Assembly (NCBI GenBank): GCA_963700255.1
Contig: CAVOWW010000047.1
Coordinates: forward strand, 1 to 20,929
Length of the DNA: 20,929 bases
Source: UBA10649 sp963700255
Lineage (GTDB): Bacteria; Actinomycetota; Actinomycetes; S36-B12
Reading direction: 5' to 3'
Program-made: the position numbers and the translations under genes
The notes under the pieces: model-generated
Told to the model about the DNA's origin: nothing
The model's input: the letters and a program-made list of their open reading frames with translations, nothing else
Database searches by the model: none
Shown: in pieces, positions 1 through 8,258 of the stretch
How positions within the stretch are numbered: position 1 is the first letter of the stretch
Layout: every line of letters starts with the position of its first letter

Positions 1-201
1 GTCCAGTGGTACTCCGCGGTGAGTGCTGCCGCGTCTATCGCGGCGCGGATCTCACCGAGGTCCGCCGAGCTGTCGATGACCACCCACTCGACACCGTCGA
101 GGTCCTGAGCCCGGAGGGAGTCGGCAGTACGTGCGGAAGCCGTCGACGTCGTCCTTCACGACCGTGACGATGCTGAGCCAGGGACGCGTCGACTCCTGCA
201 T
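1..201 (-). CDS. Glycosyltransferase family 2, N-terminal part (cut by window edge, frameshift)
   Basis: The ATG at 201 opens a protein beginning MQESTRPWLSIVTVVKDDVD, the usual first beta strand of a GT2 (GT-A fold) enzyme. After one frame change it continues with SLRAQDLDGVEWVVIDSS, the second GT2 strand that binds the nucleotide. The two halves join if one base near 129 (a T on the coding strand) is removed, so the gene as read is frameshifted about 24 codons in. It starts two bases after the stop of the TylF-like gene at 204, so it is the third gene of a minus-strand operon. GT2 enzymes of this kind transfer a sugar from a nucleotide-sugar to a growing glycan in the cytoplasm. Donor and acceptor cannot be told from the fragment. 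The rest of the gene lies left of the window. Confidence 0.72.
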
Positions 202-203
202 CG

Positions 204-974
204 CTACCGCGTCTTGATGAAGACGCGACCGGAGAAGTCGATCGGGTGCATGAACGGTCGGGCACCTGTCGCGGCGAAGTACTCGTCGACTGCCTGCCGC
301 GCACCCAGCCAGTGCCCGTAGTCATCGAGGATGCAGACGCCCCCGATGGACAGTCGCGGGTAGAGGATCTCCAGGCCCAGTCGGGTCGACTCGTACCAGT
401 CGGTGTCGAGCCGCAGCAGGCTGATGCGTTCGGGGACCTGCTCGTGAAGGGTGCGGGCCACGTCCCCGACGACGAAGCGGAACTGCTCGACCGGGTAGCC
501 GGTGCTCGTGACGTTGGTGCGGACGTCGTCCTCGGAGGCGACGCACCACACGTTGTTGCCGTCGCCGACCTCGGTCGTCTCCAGCATCTCGGCTGCCGTG
601 CGACCCGTGCCCTCTTCCACGTCCTCAGCCGTGGGTGCCGTCATCCCGCCGAACGTGTCGTACAGCCAGATGGGCCGGTCCGTGACATCCAGCTCCTGCA
701 GCCGCAGGGCCATCGTCATGATGCTGCCGCCACGCCAGACCCCGCACTCCGCGAAGTCACCCTCGACGCCGTCGCCCACGACGTAGTCGACCGCGCGGAT
801 GAGGCTCCACAGGCGCTCGGAGCTCGTCATCGTGTAGGGCCGGACCTTCTCGATGATGCGCCGGTCGTCGGCAGTCGCCTCTACCGGAAGCCGGTTGGCG
901 ATGTAGGACGAGCGGCCGATGGTGAGGCCGGCGCGGCTGGCGGCACTCGCCACGACCCGTTCCAGCCTGCTCAT
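204..974 (-). CDS. TylF/MycF-type SAM-dependent O-methyltransferase
   Basis: The 256-residue protein matches the TylF (macrocin O-methyltransferase) family along its length. The SAM-binding motif is ECGVWRGG at residues 76-83, followed by LYDTFGGM near 104-111. The metal-binding acidic residues typical of MycF are present as LDTDW (D190, D192) and LDDYG (D217, D218). Members methylate sugar hydroxyls in a Mg2+-dependent way, first described on macrolide sugars and widespread in surface-glycan loci. Here it most likely methylates a sugar of the glycan built by neighbouring glycosyltransferases. The ATG is preceded by GGAGGG at 977-982. It is flanked by a GT25-like gene upstream (53 bases) and a GT2 gene two bases downstream. 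The open frame is complete. The exact sugar and position are unknown. Confidence 0.88.
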   Translation of the reverse strand: MSRLERVVASAASRAGLTIGRSSYIANRLPVEATADDRRIIEKVRPYTMTSSERLWSLIRAVDYVVGDGVEGDFAECGVWRGGSIMTMALRLQELDVTDRPIWLYDTFGGMTAPTAEDVEEGTGRTAAEMLETTEVGDGNNVWCVASEDDVRTNVTSTGYPVEQFRFVVGDVARTLHEQVPERISLLRLDTDWYESTRLGLEILYPRLSIGGVCILDDYGHWLGARQAVDEYFAATGARPFMHPIDFSGRVFIKTR

Positions 975-1026
975 GACCCTCCGATGCGCGTGGTTCCCGA
1001 CCCGGCGAGCCTACCCTCGCCGCCGT
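975..1026 (-). promoter_or_regulatory. Possible promoter and Shine-Dalgarno for the TylF-like gene
   Basis: Within the 52-base gap upstream of the methyltransferase the coding strand holds TAGGCT (1013 to 1008), an acceptable actinobacterial -10 hexamer, and a strong GGAGGG (982 to 977) just before the ATG. No convincing -35 was seen, and the spacing from GGAGGG to ATG is short. It may be an internal promoter in the minus-strand operon, or only a ribosome binding site. Confidence 0.35.
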
Positions 1027-1915
1027 TCACATCCGAACGGTCGGCACACCCGAGCGCTGGCTGAGCGGCGCCGGCGAGGCCACCCAGAAGTCGCCTGGCG
1101 CCACTGTGGGAGCCATGCGCATCAGGGCCTCGTCCAGCTTGAAGTCGATCGGGATGACCGGTGCCAGCGGGATCTGCCCGAGCTCGTGGTGCAGCCGGGC
1201 CAGGAAGTCGCGTCGGTAGAGAACGGCGCACACGGTGTTGGTCACCGGCCGTGCTGCGGCCAGCATCGGCCAGGGGCCGGCCTGGTCCGCCGGGATGGGG
1301 GTCAGCAGGTGCCGGATCCCGAGATCGTCGAGCGAGAAGGACTCCGACATGTTGACCGTCAGCGGCTGTCCTCGGGTCTCCGCCTCGCTGACGAAGCGCA
1401 GCAGCTCCCGAGCGAAACCCTCGGGGTCGTCGCACCACGCATCGTCCTCGAGGAGGAGGCACCAGGCAGCCCCCGAAGCCACCGCCTCGTCGATCAGGCG
1501 CAGGTGGGACAGCTCGATGTTGACCAGGCGCCTCACCATGCGTGCCCCGGCATCGTCGCGTCCCATGGTCCTCCGCCAGGGCGGAGCGAGCTTCGCCTCG
1601 CGGTAGCCGCGGCGAAGTGCCATGAACGCCTTGAGGCCCGCTCCCGCCGGCCGCCCCGACAGGTGCTCCCGCCAGCGCAGCTCCACCGCCAGCTCGGCGC
1701 GGATCGATGCCCGGACGACCTCCGCGGAGACCGGGAGCAGGTCCTCGGAGTACTCGTCGCGATCACTGATGGCCGTCGTCACGGTGGCACCTGCCCGCGC
1801 GGCGGCTTCGGCCACTCTGGCCATCAGGCCCGGTCTCCGTGGACGCATCGGCGAACCGGGACCGCTCGTGCGTGACGAGGCCGATGAACAGGTCGGCTGG
1901 CACGGGCACCGTCAC
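1027..1915 (-). CDS. GT25-like glycosyltransferase (single frameshift near 1828)
   Basis: The main open frame runs from 1848 and holds RLVNIELSHLRLIDEAVASG followed by CLLLEDDAW (EDD at 1449-1441). This is the pattern of LPS-type GT25 enzymes, where a conserved S-H-L helix precedes a strand ending in an acidic metal/nucleotide-sugar motif. Upstream of 1848 another frame encodes PADLFIGLVTHERSRFADAS, an obvious N-terminal strand. Removing one G from the GGG near 1826-1830 joins them into a protein of about 296 residues; the 889-base span is one base over a multiple of three. The start is taken as the GTG at 1915, though GTGs at 1909 or 1903 are equally possible. It is the first gene of the minus-strand operon with the methyltransferase and GT2, and diverges from the ABC exporter. 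The transferred sugar is unknown. Confidence 0.68.
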
Positions 1916-1953
1916 GAGGCTTGGGGGCAGGGGAACCCCAGTAGATTAGCGGG
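1916..1953. promoter_or_regulatory. Divergent promoter with overlapping -10 elements
   Basis: The only A/T-rich spot in this 38-base divergent gap is TAGATTA at 1942-1948. On the plus strand TAGATT (1942-1947) lies exactly six bases before the GTG of the ABC exporter at 1954, the spacing expected for a leaderless transcript starting at the initiation codon. On the minus strand the same bases read TAATCT (1948 to 1943), a -10 for the GT25-like gene about 27 bases further on. GGGGAACCCC (1930-1939) next to it is a weak inverted repeat. This assignment is from pattern only. Confidence 0.5.
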
Positions 1954-3885
1954 GTGAGTGAGGATCCGACCCCCGCGGCGAGCGAGGGCACCCCGGATCG
2001 CGGCGGCAAGAACGTCGTCGACTTCGAGCGCGACACGATCGTCAACTCGCTCCGCAAGGCGGTTCGCCTCCTGCCGCCGGGCAAGCGACGCCTGCTGTTC
2101 GCCGCGGCCGCCGTCCAGGTCTCCCTGGGCCTGCTCGACCTGCTCGGCATCGCGCTGGTGGGCATCCTCGCCGCGGTGGCGGTGTCGGGCACCGGCATCT
2201 CGACCATCCCGGCCCCCGTCCAGACCGTCCTCGACGCCCTCGGCCTCGGCGACCTCACCATCACGCAGCTCTCCGCGGTGGTGGCCGTGGCCGCCGTCAC
2301 GGTCCTCGTGGCCAAGACCGCCCTCTCGGCCGTGATGCAGCGGCGGATCTTCCGGTTCCTGGCGAACAGGCAGGCCGAGGTCTCGGCGCGACTCGCGCGG
2401 GCCTTCCTGAGCCGGCCGCTGATGGACGTCCAGCGATGGACGGAGCCCGAGGCGATCTACGCGCTGGGCAGCGGCGTGGGCGCAGCCACCGTCTCGCTGC
2501 TGGGCGCTGCGATCATCATCGCCTCCGAGATCTTCCTCTTCGCCATCGTGGCGGGATCGCTGTTCCTCCTCGATCCGATCGTCACGATCGTCGCGATCGC
2601 GATGTTCGCGGCGCTCGGCCTCGTCATGCAACGGGTCCTGACCAAGCGCACCACCCGGAACGCCCAGGTCATGACGGACGCCTCCATCGACACGCTGGCT
2701 GCGGTCTCGGAGGCCCTGCAGACCTACCGCGAGGCCACCGTGCTCAACCGTCGCGACCTCTACCTGGCCCGCTACGAGCGACTGATCGGGCAGTACGCGG
2801 GGGCCACCGCCAGCACCGCCTTCATCATGGAGATCCCCAAGTACGTGCTGGAGTCGGCCCTGTACCTGGGGATCCTCCTGCTGGCCGGGGTGCAGTTCGT
2901 CACCAAGGACTTCGCTGCTGCCGCCTCGACGACGGCCCTCTTCCTGGCGGCAGGCACGCGCGTCACGCCAGCGCTCCTTCGCCTGCAGGGCGCGGGGATC
3001 ACGATCCGCAACGCCTCGGTCCAGGCCCAGCCGACCTTCTACATGGCGGACTTCCTCGACATCCAGACGTCGATCGAGGCCAACGCCGGTCCGACCCCTG
3101 CTCCTGCCGCGGCAGCGATCAAGGCCCGGATCGCGGCCGGTCACGGCGACTTCGACGCCTCGATCGTGGTCGACGCGGCATCGGTGACCTACCTCGACGC
3201 GGCCGAGCCGGCGCTCATCGACGCCACGTTCTCCGCTCCCTCCGGCTCGTCCGTGGCCCTCGTGGGCAGCACCGGGGCGGGCAAGTCGACCCTGGCGGAC
3301 GTCGTGCTCGGAGTCCTCGAGCCCGCCGCCGGCACCGTGACGATCAGCGGCGTCCCTCCTCGCGAGGCCATCTCCCGCTGGCCCGGAGCCATCGCCTACG
3401 TGCCGCAGCAGGTGGCGCTCGTGTTCGGGACCGTCCGGGACAACGTCGCGCTGGGCCTGCCCCGCGCGGCGATCGACGACGACATGGTCTGGGAGGCCCT
3501 CGAGCGGTCCTACCTCGCCGAGTTCCTCCGCGACAGTCGCGAGGGGCTCGAGACCATGATCGGCGAGCGAGGCGTGCGCCTCAGCGGCGGGCAGCGCCAG
3601 CGCCTCGGCATCGCTCGGGCCCTGTACACCCGGCCCCGCCTCCTGGTGCTGGACGAGGCCACCAGCGCACTCGACGCGGAGACCGAGGTGGCGATCATCA
3701 AGACCCTCGACGCGCTCGAGGGCGAGGTGACGACGATGACCATCGCCCACCGGCTCGCCACGGTCCGTCGCGCCGACCAGCTGCTCTACCTCGAAGGCGG
3801 TCGCATCATCAGCAGCGGGACGTTCGACGAGGTGCGCAACGACGTGGCCGGCTTCGACCGGCAGGCCTCCCTGCTCGGGCTGTGA
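1954..3885 (+). CDS. ABC exporter, fused TMD-NBD half-transporter (PglK/MsbA-like flippase)
   Basis: This intact 643-residue protein has an N-terminal membrane domain with hydrophobic stretches around residues 50-75, 105-127, 175-225 and 295-320. A complete nucleotide-binding domain follows: Walker A GSTGAGKST (438-446), Q-loop glutamine at 485, signature LSGGQRQ (543-549), Walker B LLVLDE (563-568) with catalytic E568, and H-loop H599. One TMD plus one NBD means it works as a homodimer in the inner membrane. The context of glycosyltransferases, methyltransferases and polyprenyl-sugar genes suggests export or flipping of a lipid-linked oligosaccharide, as PglK does in Campylobacter N-glycosylation. 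A lipid or peptide exporter cannot be excluded. The GTG start has no Shine-Dalgarno but has TAGATT six bases upstream, suggesting leaderless translation. The dioxygenase gene follows after 38 bases. Confidence 0.9.
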   Translation: MSEDPTPAASEGTPDRGGKNVVDFERDTIVNSLRKAVRLLPPGKRRLLFAAAAVQVSLGLLDLLGIALVGILAAVAVSGTGISTIPAPVQTVLDALGLGDLTITQLSAVVAVAAVTVLVAKTALSAVMQRRIFRFLANRQAEVSARLARAFLSRPLMDVQRWTEPEAIYALGSGVGAATVSLLGAAIIIASEIFLFAIVAGSLFLLDPIVTIVAIAMFAALGLVMQRVLTKRTTRNAQVMTDASIDTLAAVSEALQTYREATVLNRRDLYLARYERLIGQYAGATASTAFIMEIPKYVLESALYLGILLLAGVQFVTKDFAAAASTTALFLAAGTRVTPALLRLQGAGITIRNASVQAQPTFYMADFLDIQTSIEANAGPTPAPAAAAIKARIAAGHGDFDASIVVDAASVTYLDAAEPALIDATFSAPSGSSVALVGSTGAGKSTLADVVLGVLEPAAGTVTISGVPPREAISRWPGAIAYVPQQVALVFGTVRDNVALGLPRAAIDDDMVWEALERSYLAEFLRDSREGLETMIGERGVRLSGGQRQRLGIARALYTRPRLLVLDEATSALDAETEVAIIKTLDALEGEVTTMTIAHRLATVRRADQLLYLEGGRIISSGTFDEVRNDVAGFDRQASLLGL

Positions 3886-3923
3886 CAGGCTAGGCGCGAC
3901 GTCAGCCGAGGGAGGATCAGGAA
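3886..3923 (+). promoter_or_regulatory. Ribosome binding site and possible internal promoter before the dioxygenase
   Basis: GAGGGAGGA at 3908-3916 is a strong Shine-Dalgarno eight bases before the GTG at 3924, and it decides the start. TAGGCG at 3891-3896 could serve as a weak -10, but no -35 is evident, so co-transcription from the ABC exporter promoter is as likely. Confidence 0.45.
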
Positions 3924-4952
3924 GTGTCCGAGGGAAACGCGATCGTCGAGCCCGTGCTGCGACGCCTCAGGTTCGGCAAGACCGTCAAGGCCGTGAGCCG
4001 CTTCGACGAGGACTACGCCGCAGGGAAGCTCACCGACGGCCAGGACTTCTTCAACATGCGGTCGGCCATGGACATCCGTCCCACCGCTGGCAAGGAGATG
4101 TCACGACGCGGCGTCCGCAGCCCTCGGGGCGGGATCCCGATGGTGGAGCAGGCGAAGCAGAGCACCTTCGTCGACTTCAGCGAGGTCGATGCGTGCGTCA
4201 GCACGCTCCGGTCCGACGGCGTGTACGTGTTCAAGCAGCGCATCCCCGAGGCGATGGTGACGCGGATGCGGGAGAGCGCGCTCTCCGTTCCGGCAACGGC
4301 CCGCGGCCTGGAGACGCCGGCCGCTCCCTACCCCCGGGCCGAACCCGTCGTGGGTCGCTACGACATCGATGAGGACGCCACCATGGCGAGCCCCGACATG
4401 CAGGACTACTGCAGCGACCCTGCGCTCGCCCTCATCGCCGCCCGCTACCTCGAGCAGCCCGTCATCATGGACCAGACGGCCCTGTGGTGGACCACCACCA
4501 AGGGTGCGGCCGACGCCGCCATGAACGCCTGGCTCTTCCATCAGGACCGTGACCGGCTCTCCTTCCTGAAGTTCTTCTGCTACCTCACCGACGTCGGGCC
4601 CGACAACGGTCCGCACACCGTCGTCCGCGGGACGCAGAACGAGGTTCCGAAGGCCCTGGCCACCGATGGTCGCAAGGACGACGACCTGGTCCGGTCTGCC
4701 GGCATGTGGGACAAGGTCGTGGAGCTCACCGGCCCGGCGGGCACCTTCATGGCAGTCGACACGGCCGGCCTGCACAAGGGCCAGCCACCGGTGGCCGGCG
4801 ACCGCTGCGTGCTCCAGGTGGAGTTCGCGACGTCCCTCTTCGGGGCGCCGGTCGACTACCCGGTGTTCACGCCCTCCGAGCAGAGCCTGTCCCGCTACCG
4901 GGAGATGCCGCAGATCCTGCAGCGCTGGAGCAAGGCGATCACGCCTGCGTGA
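3924..4952 (+). CDS. Phytanoyl-CoA dioxygenase (PhyH) family Fe(II)/2-oxoglutarate oxygenase
   Basis: The 342-residue frame is intact. The C-terminal two thirds carry the PhyH double-stranded beta-helix signature: HQD (H206, D208) in the iron-binding HxD position, the strand SFLKFFCYLTDVGPDNGP, the distal histidine H284 in GLHKG, and R294 ten residues later to hold 2-oxoglutarate. The full iron triad (H206, D208, H284) suggests an active enzyme. Family members hydroxylate lipids, amino acids, antibiotics and sugar-containing metabolites. About 85 residues precede the recognisable domain and look unrelated to it. The gene follows the ABC exporter with its own Shine-Dalgarno, and its last 14 bases overlap the convergent capsule-type gene. 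A role in modifying the exported glycan or its lipid carrier is inferred from position only. Confidence 0.87.
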   Translation: MSEGNAIVEPVLRRLRFGKTVKAVSRFDEDYAAGKLTDGQDFFNMRSAMDIRPTAGKEMSRRGVRSPRGGIPMVEQAKQSTFVDFSEVDACVSTLRSDGVYVFKQRIPEAMVTRMRESALSVPATARGLETPAAPYPRAEPVVGRYDIDEDATMASPDMQDYCSDPALALIAARYLEQPVIMDQTALWWTTTKGAADAAMNAWLFHQDRDRLSFLKFFCYLTDVGPDNGPHTVVRGTQNEVPKALATDGRKDDDLVRSAGMWDKVVELTGPAGTFMAVDTAGLHKGQPPVAGDRCVLQVEFATSLFGAPVDYPVFTPSEQSLSRYREMPQILQRWSKAITPA

Positions 4953-6450
4953 GCCACCGGGTCCACCAGCGACGCACGACGTCGCTGACCTTCTGGGCGT
5001 TCGGGCTGGCCTCGCCGAAGACCACTCCGGCCAGTTCGGGCCTGCCGTCGTCCGTACGCCGGAGCCGTGCGTAGTTGAAGCCCCGGCGCTGCATCATCAG
5101 GCCGTAGGGGATCGCCTTCTCCGGGTGCGTGGTCGGAGGTTCGTCCAGGCACGCGGCGATCTCGTCCGCACTGGTGATCCGGCGGGCGCAGCCGAGCAGG
5201 TCGTAGGCCGACGGTCCCATGACGACCACAGGCTTGCCGATGAAGGCCGCCTCGACGCCTGAGGTCGACCCGTAGGTGAAGACCACGTCGCTCTCGCGCA
5301 TCAGCGCGTAGGAGTCGACGGGCGACCATGGATCGAAGTGCACGGCGGGCCGCGCCTGCTCGACAGCAGCGGTCCACTCCTGCAGGTCGCGCGGTGGCTT
5401 CAGGCGCATGTGCGGGTGCGTGCGCACGACGAGTTCGGTGCCCGGCCGGTGTCGGCACGCCTGCGCAAGCTCCGCGAGCGCCCGCTCCTGGGAGTGGAGG
5501 TACTCCTCCCAGTCGAGGTCGAGCTCGACGATCTCGTCGCCCGACGAGCTGAAGAAGGTCACGACGTGGCTGTCCTCCGGCAGGCCTTCGACGTGGCCGC
5601 GCGTCTGGGTGCCCGTGAAGACCTTGTTGTTGTCGTCCGCATGGATCTGCCGGTTGATGAACCATGACGACCCGATGGCGTCGCGCTCGGCCGGATCCCA
5701 GCCGTCGTACATCCGCAGCATGCGCCCCTGGAGGTGGGCCCAGTCGTGAGTCGTCGCCTCGGTGAGGTCGAAGTCCGTGTCGTAGCCACCCGTGTCGTAG
5801 TACAGGACGCGGACGCCCTCGGCCTGGGCTGCCGCCGCCACCGCCCGGTCATGGGTGAAGCGGCCGTTGTACACGACGATCGTCCCGAGCCCACGCTCAC
5901 GGATCAACGCCTGCGTCTGGTCATAGACCCAGGCGTAGGAGCGCATCGCGGCCTTGACCCACCGCCGCGGCCACGCGTGCGCCTCGCTGATGGGCGTGTT
6001 GTCGTTCGGATGCACCTGGAGGATCGAGCGCCCCATGTCGGAGCCCTTGTAGGTGAGGGACCGGATATGCGATCTCGTCAGTGGCGTCGGCAGGTCAGGC
6101 AGTCCCTGCGGTCGCCACCGTCGGATGGGCGGGTCGACGAACGCCTCGGCCGGCAGCCCTGCCTCACGGAGCGCCTTCTCCGCCCGCTGGTCCATGGTCG
6201 CCGAGCCCAGCGCACGGGCCACCGTGCGGCTCGTCATCCAGCCCGTGTCGTACAGCGGTGTCTGTCCCGACCAGAACCCGACCGTCACGTGCGCCCCGAT
6301 CGCCTGCGCCCCCAGGGCGGTCTCGCACACCGCGCCCAGCGCGAAGGGCCACTGGTTGAAGGTGAGGAGGCCGAACGACCGGCGTTCATCGTCCGTGAGC
6401 GTCTCCATCAGGTACTGCTCGAGCGATGGGAACTCGGGAGTCAGGCTCAC
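4939..6450 (-). CDS. Capsule-polysaccharide-type GT-B glycosyltransferase-like protein
   Basis: The 503-residue protein has no membrane segment and resembles GT-B proteins of capsule and surface-polysaccharide loci. Visible hallmarks are the strand TIVVYNGRFTHDRAVAAAA, the RTHPHM motif (residues 343-348), and the C-terminal donor-binding stretch VVFTYGSTSGVEAAF (YGSTSG at 393-398), which matches the S/T-S-G turn of CDP-glycerol and capsule transferases. The start is set at the GTG at 6450, giving a GTGA overlap with the stop of the upstream GT2 gene and implying translational coupling. Upstream in-frame codons reach 6537 but lie inside that gene. Its 3' end overlaps the dioxygenase gene by 14 bases on the other strand. 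It probably adds a sugar or polyol-phosphate unit in the cytoplasm; the substrate is not evident. Confidence 0.75.
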   Translation of the reverse strand: MSLTPEFPSLEQYLMETLTDDERRSFGLLTFNQWPFALGAVCETALGAQAIGAHVTVGFWSGQTPLYDTGWMTSRTVARALGSATMDQRAEKALREAGLPAEAFVDPPIRRWRPQGLPDLPTPLTRSHIRSLTYKGSDMGRSILQVHPNDNTPISEAHAWPRRWVKAAMRSYAWVYDQTQALIRERGLGTIVVYNGRFTHDRAVAAAAQAEGVRVLYYDTGGYDTDFDLTEATTHDWAHLQGRMLRMYDGWDPAERDAIGSSWFINRQIHADDNNKVFTGTQTRGHVEGLPEDSHVVTFFSSSGDEIVELDLDWEEYLHSQERALAELAQACRHRPGTELVVRTHPHMRLKPPRDLQEWTAAVEQARPAVHFDPWSPVDSYALMRESDVVFTYGSTSGVEAAFIGKPVVVMGPSAYDLLGCARRITSADEIAACLDEPPTTHPEKAIPYGLMMQRRGFNYARLRRTDDGRPELAGVVFGEASPNAQKVSDVVRRWWTRWLTQA

Positions 6451-7238
6451 GCGCTCGCTCCGGCGCGCTTGCGGGCAGCCCGGCGATGCAGCTCGTTCGC
6501 CGCCGCCCGGGTGGCAACCCGCACGGGGGCCTCCCACAGCCAGGCCAGTCGGCGAGCCGTCGGAGAGAGGGCCCGGCGACGCGCCACCTCCGACTCGTGC
6601 AGCGAGGTGGAGCGGTCTCCGACGGTGAGCGAGTCGCCGTGCCAGCGGAAGGACGACACGACCCGGCCCACGTCGATGAAGCCCCCGAGGGGCTGGATCT
6701 TGAGCAGGAGGTCGAGGTCGAAGGCGAAGCGGAAGGACTCGTCCAGGCCGCCCACCTCATCCCACGCCGATCGGCGCACGAGCATCCCGGGCTGGGGGAT
6801 GAGATCGGGTCCCCACTTCAGGATCCGCGGCGCCCACGGCCCGGCCTTGCTGATCCACAGCTCGGCACCGTCCTCGTCGATGTAGCGGCAGGCCCCGAAC
6901 GCCAGCACCGCCTCCCGGGCGACGTCGAGGGCGCCGACCGTCGTCACGAGCGATCCGGGCTCGAGGAGGTCGTCATCCCCCAGCCAGTTGACGAACTCGT
7001 GGCCCGGCTGCGCCTGCTGGGCGCCCAGGTTGATCGCTGCGGCCAGGCTGCCCGGGTCGGGGACGAGCACCGCCCCGTACTGCGCGGCAAGGCCCTCGAC
7101 GTCCGGGTTGCCCGCGGGAGCGACGAGCACGATGGTGACATCGACCCCCTGGGACGCGATCGACGCAAGGCACTGCTGCAGCAGCTGGGGTCGGCTTCCG
7201 AGGGTGGGCACGACCATCAGAACGCGTGGATCGGCCAC
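6447..7238 (-). CDS. Glycosyltransferase family 2
   Basis: This intact protein of 263 residues has a GT-A fold. It opens with VADPRVLMVVPTLGSRPQLL, has the metal-binding acidic motif WLGDDD (D88-D90), and carries the acceptor-side block MLVRRSAWDEVGGLDESF followed by FAFDLDLLLK, typical of rhamnosyl- and related GT2 transferases. The C-terminal tail is arginine-rich and may lie against the membrane. The GTG start at 7238 lacks a Shine-Dalgarno but has TACCCT exactly six bases upstream, fitting a leaderless mRNA. The stop overlaps the next gene start as GTGA (6447-6450), so the two are coupled. Donor sugar unknown. Confidence 0.88.
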   Translation of the reverse strand: MADPRVLMVVPTLGSRPQLLQQCLASIASQGVDVTIVLVAPAGNPDVEGLAAQYGAVLVPDPGSLAAAINLGAQQAQPGHEFVNWLGDDDLLEPGSLVTTVGALDVAREAVLAFGACRYIDEDGAELWISKAGPWAPRILKWGPDLIPQPGMLVRRSAWDEVGGLDESFRFAFDLDLLLKIQPLGGFIDVGRVVSSFRWHGDSLTVGDRSTSLHESEVARRRALSPTARRLAWLWEAPVRVATRAAANELHRRAARKRAGASA

Positions 7239-7291
7239 CGGGCAAGGGTAGCGTGCGGGGGCAGCGTTCCCCGAACCCGCCGGAGGCCCCC
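7239..7291. promoter_or_regulatory. Divergent promoter, leaderless on the minus side
   Basis: On the minus strand TACCCT (7250 to 7245) is followed by six bases and then the GTG of the GT2 gene at 7238, the leaderless spacing seen elsewhere in this window. On the plus strand TAGCGT (7249-7254) overlaps it and can serve the fucosyltransferase-fold gene, which has a GGAGG Shine-Dalgarno at 7282-7286, five bases before its GTG at 7292. No clear -35 boxes were found. Confidence 0.45.
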
Positions 7292-8258
7292 GTGGAGCAC
7301 CACCTCGACCAGGTCGTCGTGGTCCCGCGCAACGGATACGTCAACCGGCTCCAGGCCTGGGCAAGCTCGGCCATCCTGGCGGCGCAGCTCGATGTCCCGC
7401 TGCGGATCATGTGGGAGACGGAGGAGCCCGCACCCGCTGCACCGGCCGACCTGTTCGACTCCTCAGTGGTCGCCCGGTCCTTCTGGGAGCGGAGCCGGCT
7501 CGACGCGCTGGTCGGCGGCGCCCACGAGGAGCTCCCCCGCTACCTGACCCATGACAGGGAGCGGGACCTCATCGTGCTCGCCGGTCACGATCGCGGGGAG
7601 CAGGCCTTCATGGGCCAGCTCGCAGCGATGCTGCTCGGGCTGGAGGAGCCGACGACGCTGGTCATCATCGCCGGCGGCAAGTTCCACCTCCCGACCGACG
7701 AGGACTTCACGCGCCAGCGCGCCGTGTTCTACCGCCAGCTCGCGTGGCACCCCGACCTGAACGCCAGAATGGCCGAGGAGCTCGTCGACCATGCGGACTA
7801 TGTCGCGCTCCACGTGCGCGGCACGGACAGGTCGCTGGAGGCCCCGACCGCCCGCACCATCCGAGACGGCCTCACCGCCCTCGCCGACTCGACGGATGAG
7901 CGCAGCCTGTTCATCGCGGCCGACTCCGGGGACAGGTCGCGATCGCTGGGCCGACGAGGCAGCGGTGCTCGGGTTCGCGCCGTGGTCGGTCCAGGCCATC
8001 GACCACGACCGCGGCAAGGCCACTGCCGGGCTCGACGCGATGCTCGACTGGCGGCTGCTGGGCCGATCGCGGGCGCTGGTCTACACGGCCGCGTCCAGCT
8101 TCGGCGAGGAGGCTGCGGTCGCGACGGGCAACGTCGGTGGCTGCTTCCCCCTCTCGGCCACGGCGTCCCGGCAGCGCGCCCGCAGCGCCGCTCAGCTGGG
8201 CCGAGCTGCCGCCACATATCCCCGCCGAAAGGGCTGGTGGGGCTCATCTGAGCGGTAA
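7292..8258 (+). CDS. Fucosyltransferase-fold (GT23/GT65-like) protein, single frameshift
   Basis: The start GTG follows a good GGAGG. The N-terminal block NGYVNRLQAWASSAILAAQL followed by PLRIMW matches the G-x-x-NRL-x-x-x-x-S opening of GT-B fucosyltransferases of the POFUT/FUT8/NodZ superfamily. ALHVRGTDRS (H174, R176, D179) matches their H-V-R-x-T-D donor-site motif. Frame one breaks near 7925-7945; the protein then continues as RDRWADEAAVLGFAPW and ends at the TAA 8256-8258. The 967-base span is one base over a multiple of three, so one spurious base explains the break and the repaired product is about 321 residues. It precedes a methyltransferase by 18 bases on the same strand. Fucose is an inference from fold only, since no GDP-fucose synthesis genes are in view; another deoxy or pentose donor is possible. 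Confidence 0.68.

Noticed and set aside
1930..1939. GGGGAACCCC as a repressor operator
   Set aside because: Arms of four bases are expected often in GC-rich DNA, and no regulator gene is nearby.
1912..3750. 612-codon open frame on the minus strand
   Set aside because: It lies opposite the ABC exporter, whose motifs are complete. The translation is R/D/G/H-rich without any domain, as typical of high-GC antisense frames.
5734..6885. 383-codon plus-strand frame across two minus-strand genes
   Set aside because: It spans the junction of two genes with clear glycosyltransferase motifs and encodes an arginine-rich product with no motif.
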